Source: Microbacteriaceae bacterium (GTDB lineage Bacteria > Actinomycetota > Actinomycetes > Actinomycetales > Microbacteriaceae). Taken from it: 64,000 bases of DNA. The DNA is taken from assembly GCA_024639935.1 (NCBI GenBank), contig JAHEFZ010000007.1:1-64000 (forward strand). Reading direction: 5' to 3'. Under the pieces are notes generated by a model. It was not told the DNA's origin, did no database searches, and was given only the letters and a program-made list of their open reading frames with translations. Made by a program: the position numbers and the translations under genes. Shown here piece after piece: positions 38,201 to 46,757 of this stretch; the first letter of the stretch is position 1, and each line of letters opens with the position of its first letter.

Positions 38201-38665
38201 GTGTACGACGTCTGTGTGGTCTATCTGGTGCGCGAGCGTCGCACCTGGTTCGGCCGTCGTACCGAGGTTTTGTTGGGCGAGAAACTCACCGGGCTCGGTG
38301 TCGGAAAGCTGGTCGGCGCCGGCGGCAAACTCGAATCGGGCGAGGCGCCTGTGACCGCCGCTGTTCGCGAAGTGGCCGAAGAACTGGGGGTGACGGTCGA
38401 GGCCGCACACCTCGAACCGATCAGCCGTATCACCTACCCGTTCGTCGACCGGCCCGACTGGAGCCAACGCTCGTTCGGTTTCGTCTCTCGAATCTGGACA
38501 GGAGAACCGACGGCGAGCGAGGAGCTCGCCCCGCGATGGTTTCCCGTCAACACAATTCCGTTCGACCGGATGTGGGCGGACGCCCGGCTCTGGTTGCCGC
38601 GGGCGCTGAAAGGCGAATTCGTCGAGGCGACATATTCTTTTAGGGCTGACGGAACGATGGTGTGA
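38201..38665 (+). CDS. NUDIX hydrolase, MutT/MTH1-like
   Basis: A 154-residue pyrophosphohydrolase. The NUDIX box is complete: G-x5-E-x7-REVAEELGV beginning at GGKLESGE. The overall layout, ending in a WLPRALKGEFVEATYSF region, resembles 8-oxo-dGTP diphosphatases of the MTH1 type. Sanitising oxidised dGTP would fit with MutY 3 kb away, but the substrate is an inference. Confidence 0.88.
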   Translation: MYDVCVVYLVRERRTWFGRRTEVLLGEKLTGLGVGKLVGAGGKLESGEAPVTAAVREVAEELGVTVEAAHLEPISRITYPFVDRPDWSQRSFGFVSRIWTGEPTASEELAPRWFPVNTIPFDRMWADARLWLPRALKGEFVEATYSFRADGTMV

Positions 38666-38666
38666 G

Positions 38667-39473
38667 TCACCAAACGTACAACTCGCCTTTGGCCAATCGC
38701 TCGGGATAGTCGGACTGAAAGGCCTTCTGCCGAGGACATGTCGTCAACACCGATTGCATCGCAATCTTTTCGTCCGGGGTCACCCACAAGTGGTATTCGC
38801 GCTTGACCGAAATCTGTCGGGCGACATACACGCACTGATAATCGCGTCGTGGCGGCAACCACCACGATGCATCTAAGTCGCTCTTGCGACTGTTCGTCGG
38901 ACCGTCAACGGCTTGCAGGTTGAGGGGGTCGTTCGCAAGAGCGACCCGCATTTCTTGGGACAAGGTGCGCGCGCCCGTCATCCACGCATTGTGCAGAGCT
39001 ACGACGTGATCGATTTGGACCGCGAGGGATGTGGTCTGTCCACGAGTGAAGTCGATTTGTTTGCCGGTGTAACGATCCCGGATGACACCTCGGTAAATCA
39101 GACAACCGTCGGCCTGTGTGATCGACGAGAAATCGCGCCGCAGAATGTCGTTCCGGGTGTCGCAACCGTTGCCGTCCACGTCGGTCCAGGGTGCACCAAA
39201 ACTGCCCTCGCGGTCGTATCCCGCGCTCGACGACATCGAACGGACCTTAAGCCGATTGAGCGCATTCAATGCCGAGCCGGCCCTCGCCGGAACGTCGGGT
39301 GCGTCCTCGGTGGGCGTGGGTTCGGGGCTCGCGGACGGGGCCGTCGATCCGCCGTTGCCGCCACCCAGAGAGTCGGTCGACGGCGAGTCGGGCATGAACG
39401 GCCCGACAATCGCGCCGACGATCAGGATGAATGCGATGCCACCGCACCCCAGTGTTGTTTTCTTCGCGGCCAC
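38667..39473 (-). CDS. Exported HNH endonuclease (DUF1524/GmrSD type)
   Basis: A 268-residue protein with an N-terminal membrane segment (about 8-27), a Ser/Pro/Thr-rich linker (30-65) and a C-terminal HNH domain. The nuclease motif reads QIDHVVALHNAW, followed by NDPLNLQAV and NSRKSDLDASWWLPP. Three further Cys (DGNGCDTR, DGCLIYRG, YQCVYVA) may form disulphides. It is likely a secreted or surface nuclease for DNA breakdown or nutrient use. The GTG at 39473 follows TACGCT by six bases (leaderless). Confidence 0.88.
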   Translation of the reverse strand: MAAKKTTLGCGGIAFILIVGAIVGPFMPDSPSTDSLGGGNGGSTAPSASPEPTPTEDAPDVPARAGSALNALNRLKVRSMSSSAGYDREGSFGAPWTDVDGNGCDTRNDILRRDFSSITQADGCLIYRGVIRDRYTGKQIDFTRGQTTSLAVQIDHVVALHNAWMTGARTLSQEMRVALANDPLNLQAVDGPTNSRKSDLDASWWLPPRRDYQCVYVARQISVKREYHLWVTPDEKIAMQSVLTTCPRQKAFQSDYPERLAKGELYVW

Positions 39474-39479
39474 GGGTAA

Positions 39480-39485
39480 AGCGTA
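39480..39485 (-). promoter_or_regulatory. -10-like box, leaderless start for the HNH nuclease
   Basis: On the minus strand TACGCT ends six bases before the GTG at 39473; no ribosome site is present. Confidence 0.38.
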
Positions 39486-39609
39486 TGCGGTGGGGGCGAC
39501 GCTATTCGCAGATTAGCGCAGAGATTTCTCGCATACGGGGTTGCTCGACGCTCACTCGAATCTCAAACCCTCAAAGCCCGCCCCAAGAAACTTGACCTAA
39601 CATTGAACT

Positions 39610-39972
39610 ATGACAACACCGAAGAACACGTCGCCTGCGACAACAACGACACCTACCGCCCCGACTAACCAGCTCTCACTCTGGTCGATGATCACCGGGA
39701 TCGCCGCGCTCACCGTCGGATGGGTCATCCCGCTTCCTTTTGGAATCGCGGCGGTCATCCTCGGACACATCGGCCTCGTCCAGGTCAAGAAAACCAGCGA
39801 GCAGGGGCGTACCTTCGCAATCACGGGACTCGTCACGGGATACGTGAGCATCGCAATTGGACTTATCGTCACAATTCTGGCAGTGCTCTTTTTCGGTGCT
39901 CTGTTCCTCGGCGGAATGGGTTACGGCTACGGCCACATGCCCGACTTCGGTGGCGGGATGATGTTCCCCTAA
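39610..39972 (+). CDS. DUF4190 small membrane protein
   Basis: A 120-residue protein with a Thr/Pro-rich N terminus, then two or three membrane helices in the DUF4190 pattern: SLWSMITGIAALTVGWVIPLPFGIAAVILGHIGL (in parts), a short basic loop (VKKTSEQGR), and FAITGLVTGYVSIAIGLIVTILAVLF. It ends in a Gly/Met/Phe-rich tail. Function unknown. TAACAT ends six bases before the ATG, suggesting a leaderless start. A strong terminator follows. Confidence 0.85.
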   Translation: MTTPKNTSPATTTTPTAPTNQLSLWSMITGIAALTVGWVIPLPFGIAAVILGHIGLVQVKKTSEQGRTFAITGLVTGYVSIAIGLIVTILAVLFFGALFLGGMGYGYGHMPDFGGGMMFP

Positions 39973-39992
39973 TTATTGGCTCCACGCTCCAG

Positions 39993-40020
39993 AAACGGCC
40001 GTCCTTCGGGGCGGCCGTTT
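39993..40020 (+). terminator. Rho-independent terminator after the DUF4190 gene
   Basis: AAACGGCCGTCC and GGGCGGCCGTTT form a 12-bp stem (one G-T pair) closed by a TTCG tetraloop. The AAA/TTT ends make it usable in both directions. Confidence 0.85.
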
Positions 40021-40079
40021 CACGTCCGAGCCGCCCCTTACGCTCGTCGAATGGACTTCTGCCCGGGTGACACACGCTA

Positions 40080-40259
40080 ATGCGCGCCGCCATTCTGATT
40101 GGGTTGGAATATCTCGGAATCATCGAATTCGACGAGTACCCTTTCGATCGCGAGGCGGTCGAAAGGGCGTTGCGCATTTGGACTTCAATCGGTCGTCTGT
40201 TTTTACTTGGCGTGATTGTTCTGGTTGAAACGAGGCTGGCATTGCTCTTCGGAATGTGA
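40080..40259 (+). CDS. Small hypothetical membrane ORF
   Basis: A 59-codon frame with acidic residues in the first half (YLGIIEFDEYPFDREAVERAL) and one hydrophobic segment in the second (GRLFLLGVIVLVETRLALLFG). The pattern looks protein-like, but there is no ribosome site and codon third positions are less GC-rich than in neighbours. It could be a true small membrane protein or the remnant of a larger gene. Confidence 0.35.
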   Translation: MRAAILIGLEYLGIIEFDEYPFDREAVERALRIWTSIGRLFLLGVIVLVETRLALLFGM

Positions 40260-40362
40260 CAAATGCCTTTACGCGAGGTTCCATGTAGGTGGTCGGCTTT
40301 ATGGTGGTCTTCCAGCCCACACCGAAGGAGTCCGCCATCGCTATCAGCGAATCCACATGAAA
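40260..40362. other. Low-coding gap between the small ORF and the glutaredoxin
   Basis: Together with the small ORF, the stretch 39973-40362 is the longest in the window without a confident gene. Apart from the terminator at its left end, I see no RNA gene, repeat or conserved motif. It may be decayed coding sequence. Confidence 0.4.
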
Positions 40363-40611
40363 CTACTGAACGAGGCCGTTCGTCTTTAACTGCTCTTCGA
40401 TCTGCGGGTTCGACGGTTCGGAAAGGAACTCGCCGTTCGGGAAGACAATCACGGGAATCTTCTGCAGACCGCTGATGTCGATGGCTTTGGCGCGCGCGTC
40501 CTCGTCCGCGTCGGTGTCAATCCAGTTGTACGTCACGCCGTGACGATCAAGCAACATCTTGGCGCGGGTGCAGTCGCCGCACCAATCGGCTCCGTAAACG
40601 TCGATTCCCAT
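40363..40611 (-). CDS. Glutaredoxin/mycoredoxin-like protein
   Basis: An 82-residue thioredoxin-fold protein with a CGDC active site (ADWCGDCTRAK, near residues 11-14), a cis-Pro in KIPVIVF and the C-terminal helix of the NrdH/mycoredoxin group. It would reduce mixed disulphides with mycothiol or serve as an electron donor; which one is not clear. GAAAGGA precedes the ATG. Confidence 0.88.
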   Translation of the reverse strand: MGIDVYGADWCGDCTRAKMLLDRHGVTYNWIDTDADEDARAKAIDISGLQKIPVIVFPNGEFLSEPSNPQIEEQLKTNGLVQ

Positions 40612-40694
40612 GGGAGTCCTTTCGGTCGGTTTCTATTGTAGTCACGACCATTGTCAGACCTAGAGTCTAAAATTTTCCTCAAGGGGGTGACAGT

Positions 40695-42113
40695 GTGGCC
40701 AATCGAATTCACGTGAACGGAACGGTCGCGTCCGTCACCGAAACAATGGCGATGGTGAAACCCGACGCCGCCGCTAAAATCTCGGCAACGGCGATGATGA
40801 TCGACGCGGTATCGCAATTCAACGGGATGCCCCTCGATTCGTTCCTCTCCGAGGGTCTCACGCTGTCTGGCGATTGGGACCCGACTGCGATGCGGTTCTT
40901 CCCCGATCTCGCCGAATGGAGCGAATCGCGGTTCCTCGAGCAGTTTCCAACGGGGACCGTCGTCCTCGGGTTGGTCGCCGCGGTGACACGTCAATCCGCC
41001 GAAGTGCGGTTACACCCGTCTTTGCCCGTCGAAATGAAACGCGACGACGTGTCGACTAACCCGAGAGACGTTATCGACCACCTGTGGTCGAAGGGGGATA
41101 TCGTCAGTGTTCGAGTTATCCGAGACCCGAGCGGCCGACTCCGACTCCGGCACACCGATGTTGACGATGACGAGCCCATCGCTATCGCCCCGCCCGTCAT
41201 CGACGGGGGTGAACCGTGGCTCACGAAATCCAAGATGGACCTCATCGACTCGACTAAAGAAATGTGGGAGCGCGAGCGTCGCGAGGCCGAAGAATTCACG
41301 AAGGCCCTTGATGTTTTGTCCGACCGCATGCAATTAGACATCGACGAACTTGAACGCGCACTCGGTTCTATCGGCACCGACACGGGCGAGATTCCGGTGT
41401 TTGGCGCCGCGCCGGCCGCCGACGGACTGAGCGCCCGAGAGCGATCGAACCAAGAATTCAGCGCCGCGCAGATTCGCCGCATGATCACCAACTACAAGGT
41501 CGAACTGAGCAAACTCGTTGAACAGAATCGTCGCCTTACCGATGCGCTGTCGGCCAAGGCTCGCCGCGAAAGTGACCTCGCCGAGCAGGCAGAAGCCCTG
41601 CGCGGTCAATTGTCGAGGGCGCGTCAAGAAATCCAAGACTCGAACAAGCGCGACCACAGCGGATCGTCCGAGTCTCTTGCGGTCGCCGACCGGCGCAGTC
41701 GATACGGCACGGTCGAGGAATGGATTCGCGAAGAAATCCGTGCCTTTTGGATCGGAAATTACACGCCGGACGATCGCACAACGTTCCCGCTCGATCGACA
41801 GCCGTGGCGAGTTTTGCCGTCATTCATTCTGACGTTTCAGGCGCTCACTGACGACGGGATGGACAAAGCAATCAAGATGGCGACTCACATCGTGACGGGT
41901 CGAAACGCCGTCGAACACATCACCGAAGACCACCCGCTTCGTGAAGGTGACGAAAACAGCAAGCCAGAAGTGGTGCGCGACGATGGTGCCCTGGCTCGAC
42001 GCGCTTACATTGAATCCCACACGGCGCAGTCTCGGCGCTTGCATTATTGGAAACTCAGAGACGGGTCCATAGAACTGTCGCGCGTTGGTTTGCACGACGA
42101 TTTCACGCCGTAA
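40695..42113 (+). CDS. Unknown protein with an S1-like domain and coiled coil
   Basis: A 472-residue protein that I do not recognise. Residues about 80-150 look like an S1/OB-type barrel (GTVVLGLVAAVTRQSAEVRL, then KGDIVSVRVIRDPSGRLRLRH). Residues 175-310 are charged and helical with a clear coiled coil (about 255-310). The last 140 residues form a separate alpha-beta domain starting RYGTVEEWIREEIRAFW. There is no signal peptide. The GTG follows AAGGGGGTGA. RNA or DNA binding is possible on the basis of the barrel only. Confidence 0.72.
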   Translation: MANRIHVNGTVASVTETMAMVKPDAAAKISATAMMIDAVSQFNGMPLDSFLSEGLTLSGDWDPTAMRFFPDLAEWSESRFLEQFPTGTVVLGLVAAVTRQSAEVRLHPSLPVEMKRDDVSTNPRDVIDHLWSKGDIVSVRVIRDPSGRLRLRHTDVDDDEPIAIAPPVIDGGEPWLTKSKMDLIDSTKEMWERERREAEEFTKALDVLSDRMQLDIDELERALGSIGTDTGEIPVFGAAPAADGLSARERSNQEFSAAQIRRMITNYKVELSKLVEQNRRLTDALSAKARRESDLAEQAEALRGQLSRARQEIQDSNKRDHSGSSESLAVADRRSRYGTVEEWIREEIRAFWIGNYTPDDRTTFPLDRQPWRVLPSFILTFQALTDDGMDKAIKMATHIVTGRNAVEHITEDHPLREGDENSKPEVVRDDGALARRAYIESHTAQSRRLHYWKLRDGSIELSRVGLHDDFTP

Positions 42114-42179
42114 TCACATCGCGACAAAAACCTGCGCGAACACGCACAATTTCTTCGGGCACGAACGAATTCGCCAGAG

Positions 42180-42185
42180 TAGTGT
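42180..42185 (+). promoter_or_regulatory. -10-like box, leaderless start for aspA
   Basis: TAGTGT ends seven bases before the ATG at 42193; this favours that start over GTG 42184, which would directly abut the box. Confidence 0.38.
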
Positions 42186-42192
42186 GAAAGTC

Positions 42193-43677
42193 ATGGTTCA
42201 TACGACTGGCCCGGCTCCGTCGTTCGGTTTATCTGACGGCGATGACCCCATCTTCGACCCCTCGGCGACAAGCACCTACATCGGTCCCACGCGGACCGAA
42301 ACGGACTCGCTCGGCGAGATGGACATCCCCGCCGAGGCCTACTGGGGGATCCACACCGCACGCGCGTTGCACAATTTCCCGATCACCCGTCGAGCCCTGT
42401 CGAACTACCCCGACTTCATCCGCGGTCTAGTGCGTGTCAAACAAGCGGCAGCTCTCGCCAACAAGGAAATCGGTGTTCTCGACGACGCGAAGGCCGACCT
42501 CATCGTCGAAGTCTGCGAAGAAATCTACAACGGAGCACTCCACAACGAATTCGTACTCGGGGTTTTGCAGGGTGGTGCGGGTACGTCGACCAACATGTCG
42601 ACCAACGAAATCATCGCGAACCGCGCCCTGGAAAAACTCGGGCACAACAAAGGCGAGTACCACCACTTTCACCCCATCGACGACGTCAATCGATCGCAAT
42701 CGACCAACGACGCGTACCCGACCGCGGTCAAAATTGCCATGGTGTTCGGGTTACAACGACTCTTGGTCGAACACGAATTGCTGACGCAAGCGTTTCGCAA
42801 CAAGGGCATCGAATTCCACGATGTCGTCAAGATCGGTCGCACGCAGATGCAAGACGCGGTCCCGATGACACTGGGTCAAGAATTCAACTCGTTTGGCACG
42901 ACCCTGTCCGAAGACCACGAGCGACTGTCGGAAATCATTCCGTGGCTGTGCGAGACCAACCTAGGTGCAACGGCGATCGGAACGGGAATCACCGCTGATT
43001 CGCGTTATGCCGAGGCCGCGAGTCGTCACCTCGCCAAACTGACCGGACTTCCCGTCGTGACCGCGCCGGACCTTATCGAAGCGACCAGTGACACCGGAAT
43101 CTTTATGACCCTGTCCGGAACGCTCAAGCGCGCGGCAGTCAAACTGTCGAAAATCTGTAATGACCTGAGGCTGTTGTCATCGGGCCCGCAGGCCGGTTTC
43201 GGTGAAATCAACCTTCCCGCGCGCCAAGCTGGCTCAAGCATCATGCCGGGGAAGGTCAATCCCGTCATCCCCGAAGTCGTGAACCAGGTCGCCTTCACCG
43301 TTATCGGTGCCGATGCAACCGTCACCGCGGCGGTCGAAGCCGGTCAGTTGCAACTCAACGCCTTCGAACCCGTCATCGCCTCGAGCATTCTGCAATCGCT
43401 CGCGTGGCTGACGAATTCGTTCCGCACCCTTCGCGTGAACTGCGTCGACGGAATCACGGCCAACCGCGATCGACTCGCCGCGATGGTCGCGAGCAGCGTC
43501 GGAGTGATCACCGCGCTGATCCCGGTCATCGGTTACGAGGAAGCGGCGAAACTCGCCAAGCAGGCTCTTGCGACCGGAGCACCGATTCGCGAACTCGTCG
43601 TTAGCGCCGGCCTCATGTCGGCCGACGATGTCGATGCCGCTCTGTCACCGGCCAAGCTGTCCAATTCACTGGATTAA
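42193..43677 (+). CDS. aspA: Aspartate ammonia-lyase
   Basis: Converts aspartate to fumarate and ammonia. The aspartase/fumarase superfamily signature GSSIMPGKVNPVIPE is intact. The N-terminal YWGIHTARALHNFPIT and C-terminal VGVITALIPVIGYEEAAKLAKQAL (in parts) favour aspartase over class II fumarase, whose corresponding N-terminal motif reads W-G-x-Q-T. The protein has 494 residues with a 40-residue N-terminal extension. It overlaps the convergent M56 gene by 4 bp. Fumarase cannot be fully excluded without alignment. Confidence 0.9.
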   Translation: MVHTTGPAPSFGLSDGDDPIFDPSATSTYIGPTRTETDSLGEMDIPAEAYWGIHTARALHNFPITRRALSNYPDFIRGLVRVKQAAALANKEIGVLDDAKADLIVEVCEEIYNGALHNEFVLGVLQGGAGTSTNMSTNEIIANRALEKLGHNKGEYHHFHPIDDVNRSQSTNDAYPTAVKIAMVFGLQRLLVEHELLTQAFRNKGIEFHDVVKIGRTQMQDAVPMTLGQEFNSFGTTLSEDHERLSEIIPWLCETNLGATAIGTGITADSRYAEAASRHLAKLTGLPVVTAPDLIEATSDTGIFMTLSGTLKRAAVKLSKICNDLRLLSSGPQAGFGEINLPARQAGSSIMPGKVNPVIPEVVNQVAFTVIGADATVTAAVEAGQLQLNAFEPVIASSILQSLAWLTNSFRTLRVNCVDGITANRDRLAAMVASSVGVITALIPVIGYEEAAKLAKQALATGAPIRELVVSAGLMSADDVDAALSPAKLSNSLD

Positions 43678-44453
43678 AGGTTTAGCCTCAAGCGAGCAAC
43701 ACGTTCTGCAACGCCCTTCGTTTCGGGATAGATCGTTTCGAGCGCGCGCGCCACGGATTCTCGGCCAACGCGTCTCGCAGCCCAGTCGTCGGCAACAAGT
43801 TCAATGGCGATGCGAATTGATTGGGTGAATCGCCGGCTGGCTTTTATACCGCCGGCGGCCGAAACTGCGAGTTGGCCGATATTGACGAGGACAGAATGTC
43901 GAAAAATAAGGTGGGCTCGTTCGTGCTCAATTCCTGCTCGAAGCAGAGCCTGCGGAACGCTGTCAACAATGTTTCGCGAAACAACTATTGAGTTGGCGAA
44001 CGGCACTGCAGCGAGAATGCGTTCTGGCGAATCAACGATATAGACATGGTGATCCGCCATCCTGGTCTGTCTCGCGCCGCGAAGCAGTGGAGCAAGTTTT
44101 CCGATTTGATCGGCACGTTCATTGGCCATCTTGATGCCTGCGTCACCAAACCGGAATAAAATGACGCCGAGTGCCGCGAGCGACAACCACGTGAGAATCG
44201 AACCAGCAACGGAACTTGCCCAATTCTCAACTTCTTCCCCGTATTGGATTCGTCGAATCCATTCGGCGATGATTAGTCCGGTCGAAGCCCACAAAAGTCC
44301 AATCGAAAGGGCTAGGGAGAATAGCCATAGCCCGATAGTAAGTTGAGGGTAATTAACGAGGTTTCGTGCGTTGTCCAACAGTCGGGGAGCCACAACGGTC
44401 ACCGCCATGTACGCGACTAGCAGCGAGAGAGCGACGATTGGGAGGTCGATCAC
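43674..44453 (-). CDS. M56 family membrane metallopeptidase (BlaR1-like)
   Basis: A 259-residue protein with three or four membrane helices before the zinc motif HERAH (in GIEHERAHLIFRH, about residue 177), and a downstream ELVADDWA that supplies the third ligand. It is like BlaR1/MecR1 but has no extracellular penicillin-binding sensor domain. It lies 7 bp after a BlaI-type repressor, and such pairs act by protease cleavage of the repressor. The signal sensed here is unknown. Confidence 0.88.
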   Translation of the reverse strand: MIDLPIVALSLLVAYMAVTVVAPRLLDNARNLVNYPQLTIGLWLFSLALSIGLLWASTGLIIAEWIRRIQYGEEVENWASSVAGSILTWLSLAALGVILFRFGDAGIKMANERADQIGKLAPLLRGARQTRMADHHVYIVDSPERILAAVPFANSIVVSRNIVDSVPQALLRAGIEHERAHLIFRHSVLVNIGQLAVSAAGGIKASRRFTQSIRIAIELVADDWAARRVGRESVARALETIYPETKGVAERVARLRLNL

Positions 44454-44460
44454 GGGACGG

Positions 44461-44814
44461 TTAGTCTACGTCGAGCGCTCGGCGCAGAATGTCGCGGTCT
44501 GCGTCGGTGAGGTTACCCGCAAAATTGAATAACGTGAGTGACCGGTCGGACGATTCGGTGAGGCTGCGAACCATCGAATCGACAATCGTTTCGTCGCGAG
44601 GGGTCGTTGCAAAGTACCGATAGCCGCGACTTTCAAATTTCTCGCGTCGGACGAGTCCTTTGTCGCGCAGGCGATCGAGAACGGTGAGCACAGTCGTGAG
44701 CGCCGGTCGAGGTTCGACGATGGCGTCACGAACCTGGTTTCCGGTCGCCCCATCGGGCGCGTCCCACAGGATGTTCATCACGCTCGTCCCTAGCGCACCA
44801 CGTTCTCGTTGCAT
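44461..44814 (-). CDS. BlaI/MecI family transcriptional repressor
   Basis: A 117-residue winged-helix repressor (ALTTVLTVLDRLRDKGLVRREK is the recognition region, given in full family form). The C-terminal dimer part contains LFNFAGN, with Asn97-Phe98 at the place where staphylococcal BlaI is cleaved between Asn and Phe. It has no cysteine, so it cannot bind copper as CopY does. The two operators between it and the divergent PCuAC gene suggest that it controls both directions. Confidence 0.92.
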   Translation of the reverse strand: MQRERGALGTSVMNILWDAPDGATGNQVRDAIVEPRPALTTVLTVLDRLRDKGLVRREKFESRGYRYFATTPRDETIVDSMVRSLTESSDRSLTLFNFAGNLTDADRDILRRALDVD

Positions 44815-44829
44815 CGCTCAATCCTTTGT

Positions 44830-44871
44830 TCTACGTCGTGTAGAAATATAGTAGGCTCTACATGTTGTAGA
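44830..44871. promoter_or_regulatory. Twin BlaI-type operators
   Basis: Two dyads of the form TCTAC-N5-GTAGA lie at 44830-44844 and 44857-44871, with centres 27 bp apart, between the divergent BlaI and PCuAC genes. They match the TAC-N(n)-GTA style of BlaI/MecI/CopY operators. A further half site, GTCTAC, lies at 44874-44879. The sites overlap the likely -10 regions, as expected for repression. Confidence 0.8.
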
Positions 44872-44901
44872 AAGTCTACAATTATAACCTGGAGGTAAAC
44901 C

Positions 44902-45423
44902 ATGTTCACACGTGTTGCAGCGATTGCAGTCGTCGCCAGCACCGCAATCCTCGCCAGCCTAACCGGCTGCGCAGGGACCCCCGTCGATTCGACAACACCC
45001 GTTGTCACCGACGTCTGGCTCCGCGCGATTCCTGACATCGAGGTCGACGGAGACATGACTGGAATGTTTATGACAGTCGAGAACACCACCGACGAAGACG
45101 TCTATTTGATTGGTGGGACCACCGACGGAACATATACGTCGGATGCGCTGGACGCACACGAAGTTGTCGAGGTTGACGGCGAGATGGTGATGCAAGACGC
45201 CGAAGGCGGAATTTTAATTCCCGCACACGGCACAACTCAATTAATGCCCGGTGGCTACCACATCATGTTCTGGAACCTCACCCAAAACATCCCCGTTGGC
45301 GCTGACGTCCACGCCACTCTCAACTTCTCAAACGGCACGAGTGTGGAAGTTCACGCTGCTGCGATGACGGTCGAGATGGGCCAAGAAACCTATGTCCCCA
45401 ATGGTTCGGGGATGACCCCGTAA
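44902..45423 (+). CDS. PCu(A)C-type copper chaperone lipoprotein
   Basis: A 173-residue periplasm-type copper carrier anchored by a lipobox (LASLTGC, Cys at residue 23). The copper motif is seen as MTGMFMTVENTT, then DAHEVVEVDGEMVMQDAEGG and HGTTQLMPGGYHIMFWNL, giving the Met/His pattern of DUF461. It would deliver Cu(I) to cytochrome oxidase or to a copper enzyme. GGAGG precedes the ATG. The DyP gene starts right after its stop. Confidence 0.9.
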   Translation: MFTRVAAIAVVASTAILASLTGCAGTPVDSTTPVVTDVWLRAIPDIEVDGDMTGMFMTVENTTDEDVYLIGGTTDGTYTSDALDAHEVVEVDGEMVMQDAEGGILIPAHGTTQLMPGGYHIMFWNLTQNIPVGADVHATLNFSNGTSVEVHAAAMTVEMGQETYVPNGSGMTP

Positions 45424-46644
45424 ATGGGCGAACGCGATTCTCGCTCCGACGCCGGCATCACTCGGCGTGATCTCTTTTGGGGAGCGGGGATCGCGGTCGG
45501 CTCAGCGGCAATTGGCGACAGAGTTGGCCAGGTTGTGCGGACCACCGAATTCGAGACAGTAGTTGGTTCCGCAATTGAACCGTTTTACGGCGAACACCAA
45601 GCAGGTGTGCGAACAGGAATGCAGGCACACGGTGTCTTTGTCGCGTACTCCTTCTCAACAAACTGCAATTCAGAAACTCTTGCAGGCGTTCTTCGAGTAG
45701 CGACGTCGGAGGCAGAACGTCTTACGCGCGGAGAACCAGGACTTTCGGATACGGACCCAGAACTCGCCGCCAACCCCGCGCGTCTGACAATCACGTTCGG
45801 GTTGGGGCACACGGTCTTTGCCGTCGACAGTGGCATGGGGTTGTCGTCACAACGCCCAATTGGATTTGACGAGTTACCGGCCTTTTCGTTCGACAGACTC
45901 GAACCCACGTGGTCGGAAGGCGACTTGCTCGTACACGTTGCGGCTGACGACCCGCTCACAGTGTCACATGCAGTTCGCCACATGACCCGAGTCGTCTCGA
46001 GCATCGCGAAACCACACTATGCACAGAGGGGATTCGTGCGCGCCCAGGGCGTTGCGCCACTCGCAGATGTTCCTCGAAACCTGTTCGGGCACGTCGACGG
46101 CGTCGCGAACCCGACTACCGACGCTGAATTTGATTCACACATCTGGGCGGGCGCTGATGCTGGATGGTTTGCCGGAGGAACGCAGCTCGTATTGCGACGA
46201 ATTTCGATGAAACTGCCTGAGTGGGACACGCTCGGTTCTAAAGATAAAGAGGAAGCGATCGGTCGCCGTTTATCGACGGGAGCTCCACTGACCGGAAAAT
46301 CTGTTCACGATCGACCCGACTTCGACGCGGTGAACTCCCGCGGGCTCGGTGTGATCCCCGAGTTTTCACATATGCGCCGAGCGCATACAGGGGAGGGACG
46401 ACAGCGATTTTTGCGGCGGCCCTTCAGTTTCGACGACGGATTCTTTCCCGATGGAACGCCCAACGTCGGGATGCTTTTCGCGGCCTACCAACAAAACACA
46501 ACGGAACAGTTTTTGCCCGTTCAGCAAACCCTCGCTGACTTCGACATCCTCAATTTGTGGACAACGCCGATCGGGTCTTCCCAATTCCTCATTCTGCCGG
46601 GGTGTGATGCCGGCGGCTTTGTTGGAGAGACGCTCCTCGGCTAG
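45424..46644 (+). CDS. Tat-exported DyP-type heme peroxidase
   Basis: A 406-residue dye-decolourising peroxidase. The N terminus carries a twin-arginine signal (TRRDLFWGAGIAVGSAAIG, about residues 14-35), so it folds with heme before export. The family motif G-x-x-D-G is GHVDGVANP, with the proximal His in PEFSHMRRAH. In Streptomyces lividans a DyP enzyme (DtpA) works beside Sco/ECuC copper chaperones, which fits the PCuAC partner here. EfeB-like iron release is the alternative role. Confidence 0.92.
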   Translation: MGERDSRSDAGITRRDLFWGAGIAVGSAAIGDRVGQVVRTTEFETVVGSAIEPFYGEHQAGVRTGMQAHGVFVAYSFSTNCNSETLAGVLRVATSEAERLTRGEPGLSDTDPELAANPARLTITFGLGHTVFAVDSGMGLSSQRPIGFDELPAFSFDRLEPTWSEGDLLVHVAADDPLTVSHAVRHMTRVVSSIAKPHYAQRGFVRAQGVAPLADVPRNLFGHVDGVANPTTDAEFDSHIWAGADAGWFAGGTQLVLRRISMKLPEWDTLGSKDKEEAIGRRLSTGAPLTGKSVHDRPDFDAVNSRGLGVIPEFSHMRRAHTGEGRQRFLRRPFSFDDGFFPDGTPNVGMLFAAYQQNTTEQFLPVQQTLADFDILNLWTTPIGSSQFLILPGCDAGGFVGETLLG

Positions 46645-46757
46645 AACGTTCCGATAAACGCTGATAAGGTTGTGAAGTTGCCGTGTAACGGCCGCGGAGT
46701 CAGAGCGCTTCACCAACCCGGTGCAGCACCGCGCAGCGAACCGAAAGGACTGAACAC

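Noticed and set aside
40120-40356. 78-codon minus-strand ORF in the low-coding gap
   Set aside because: No ribosome site, no recognisable domain and overlap with the plus-strand small ORF; neither is certain, and this one looks weaker.
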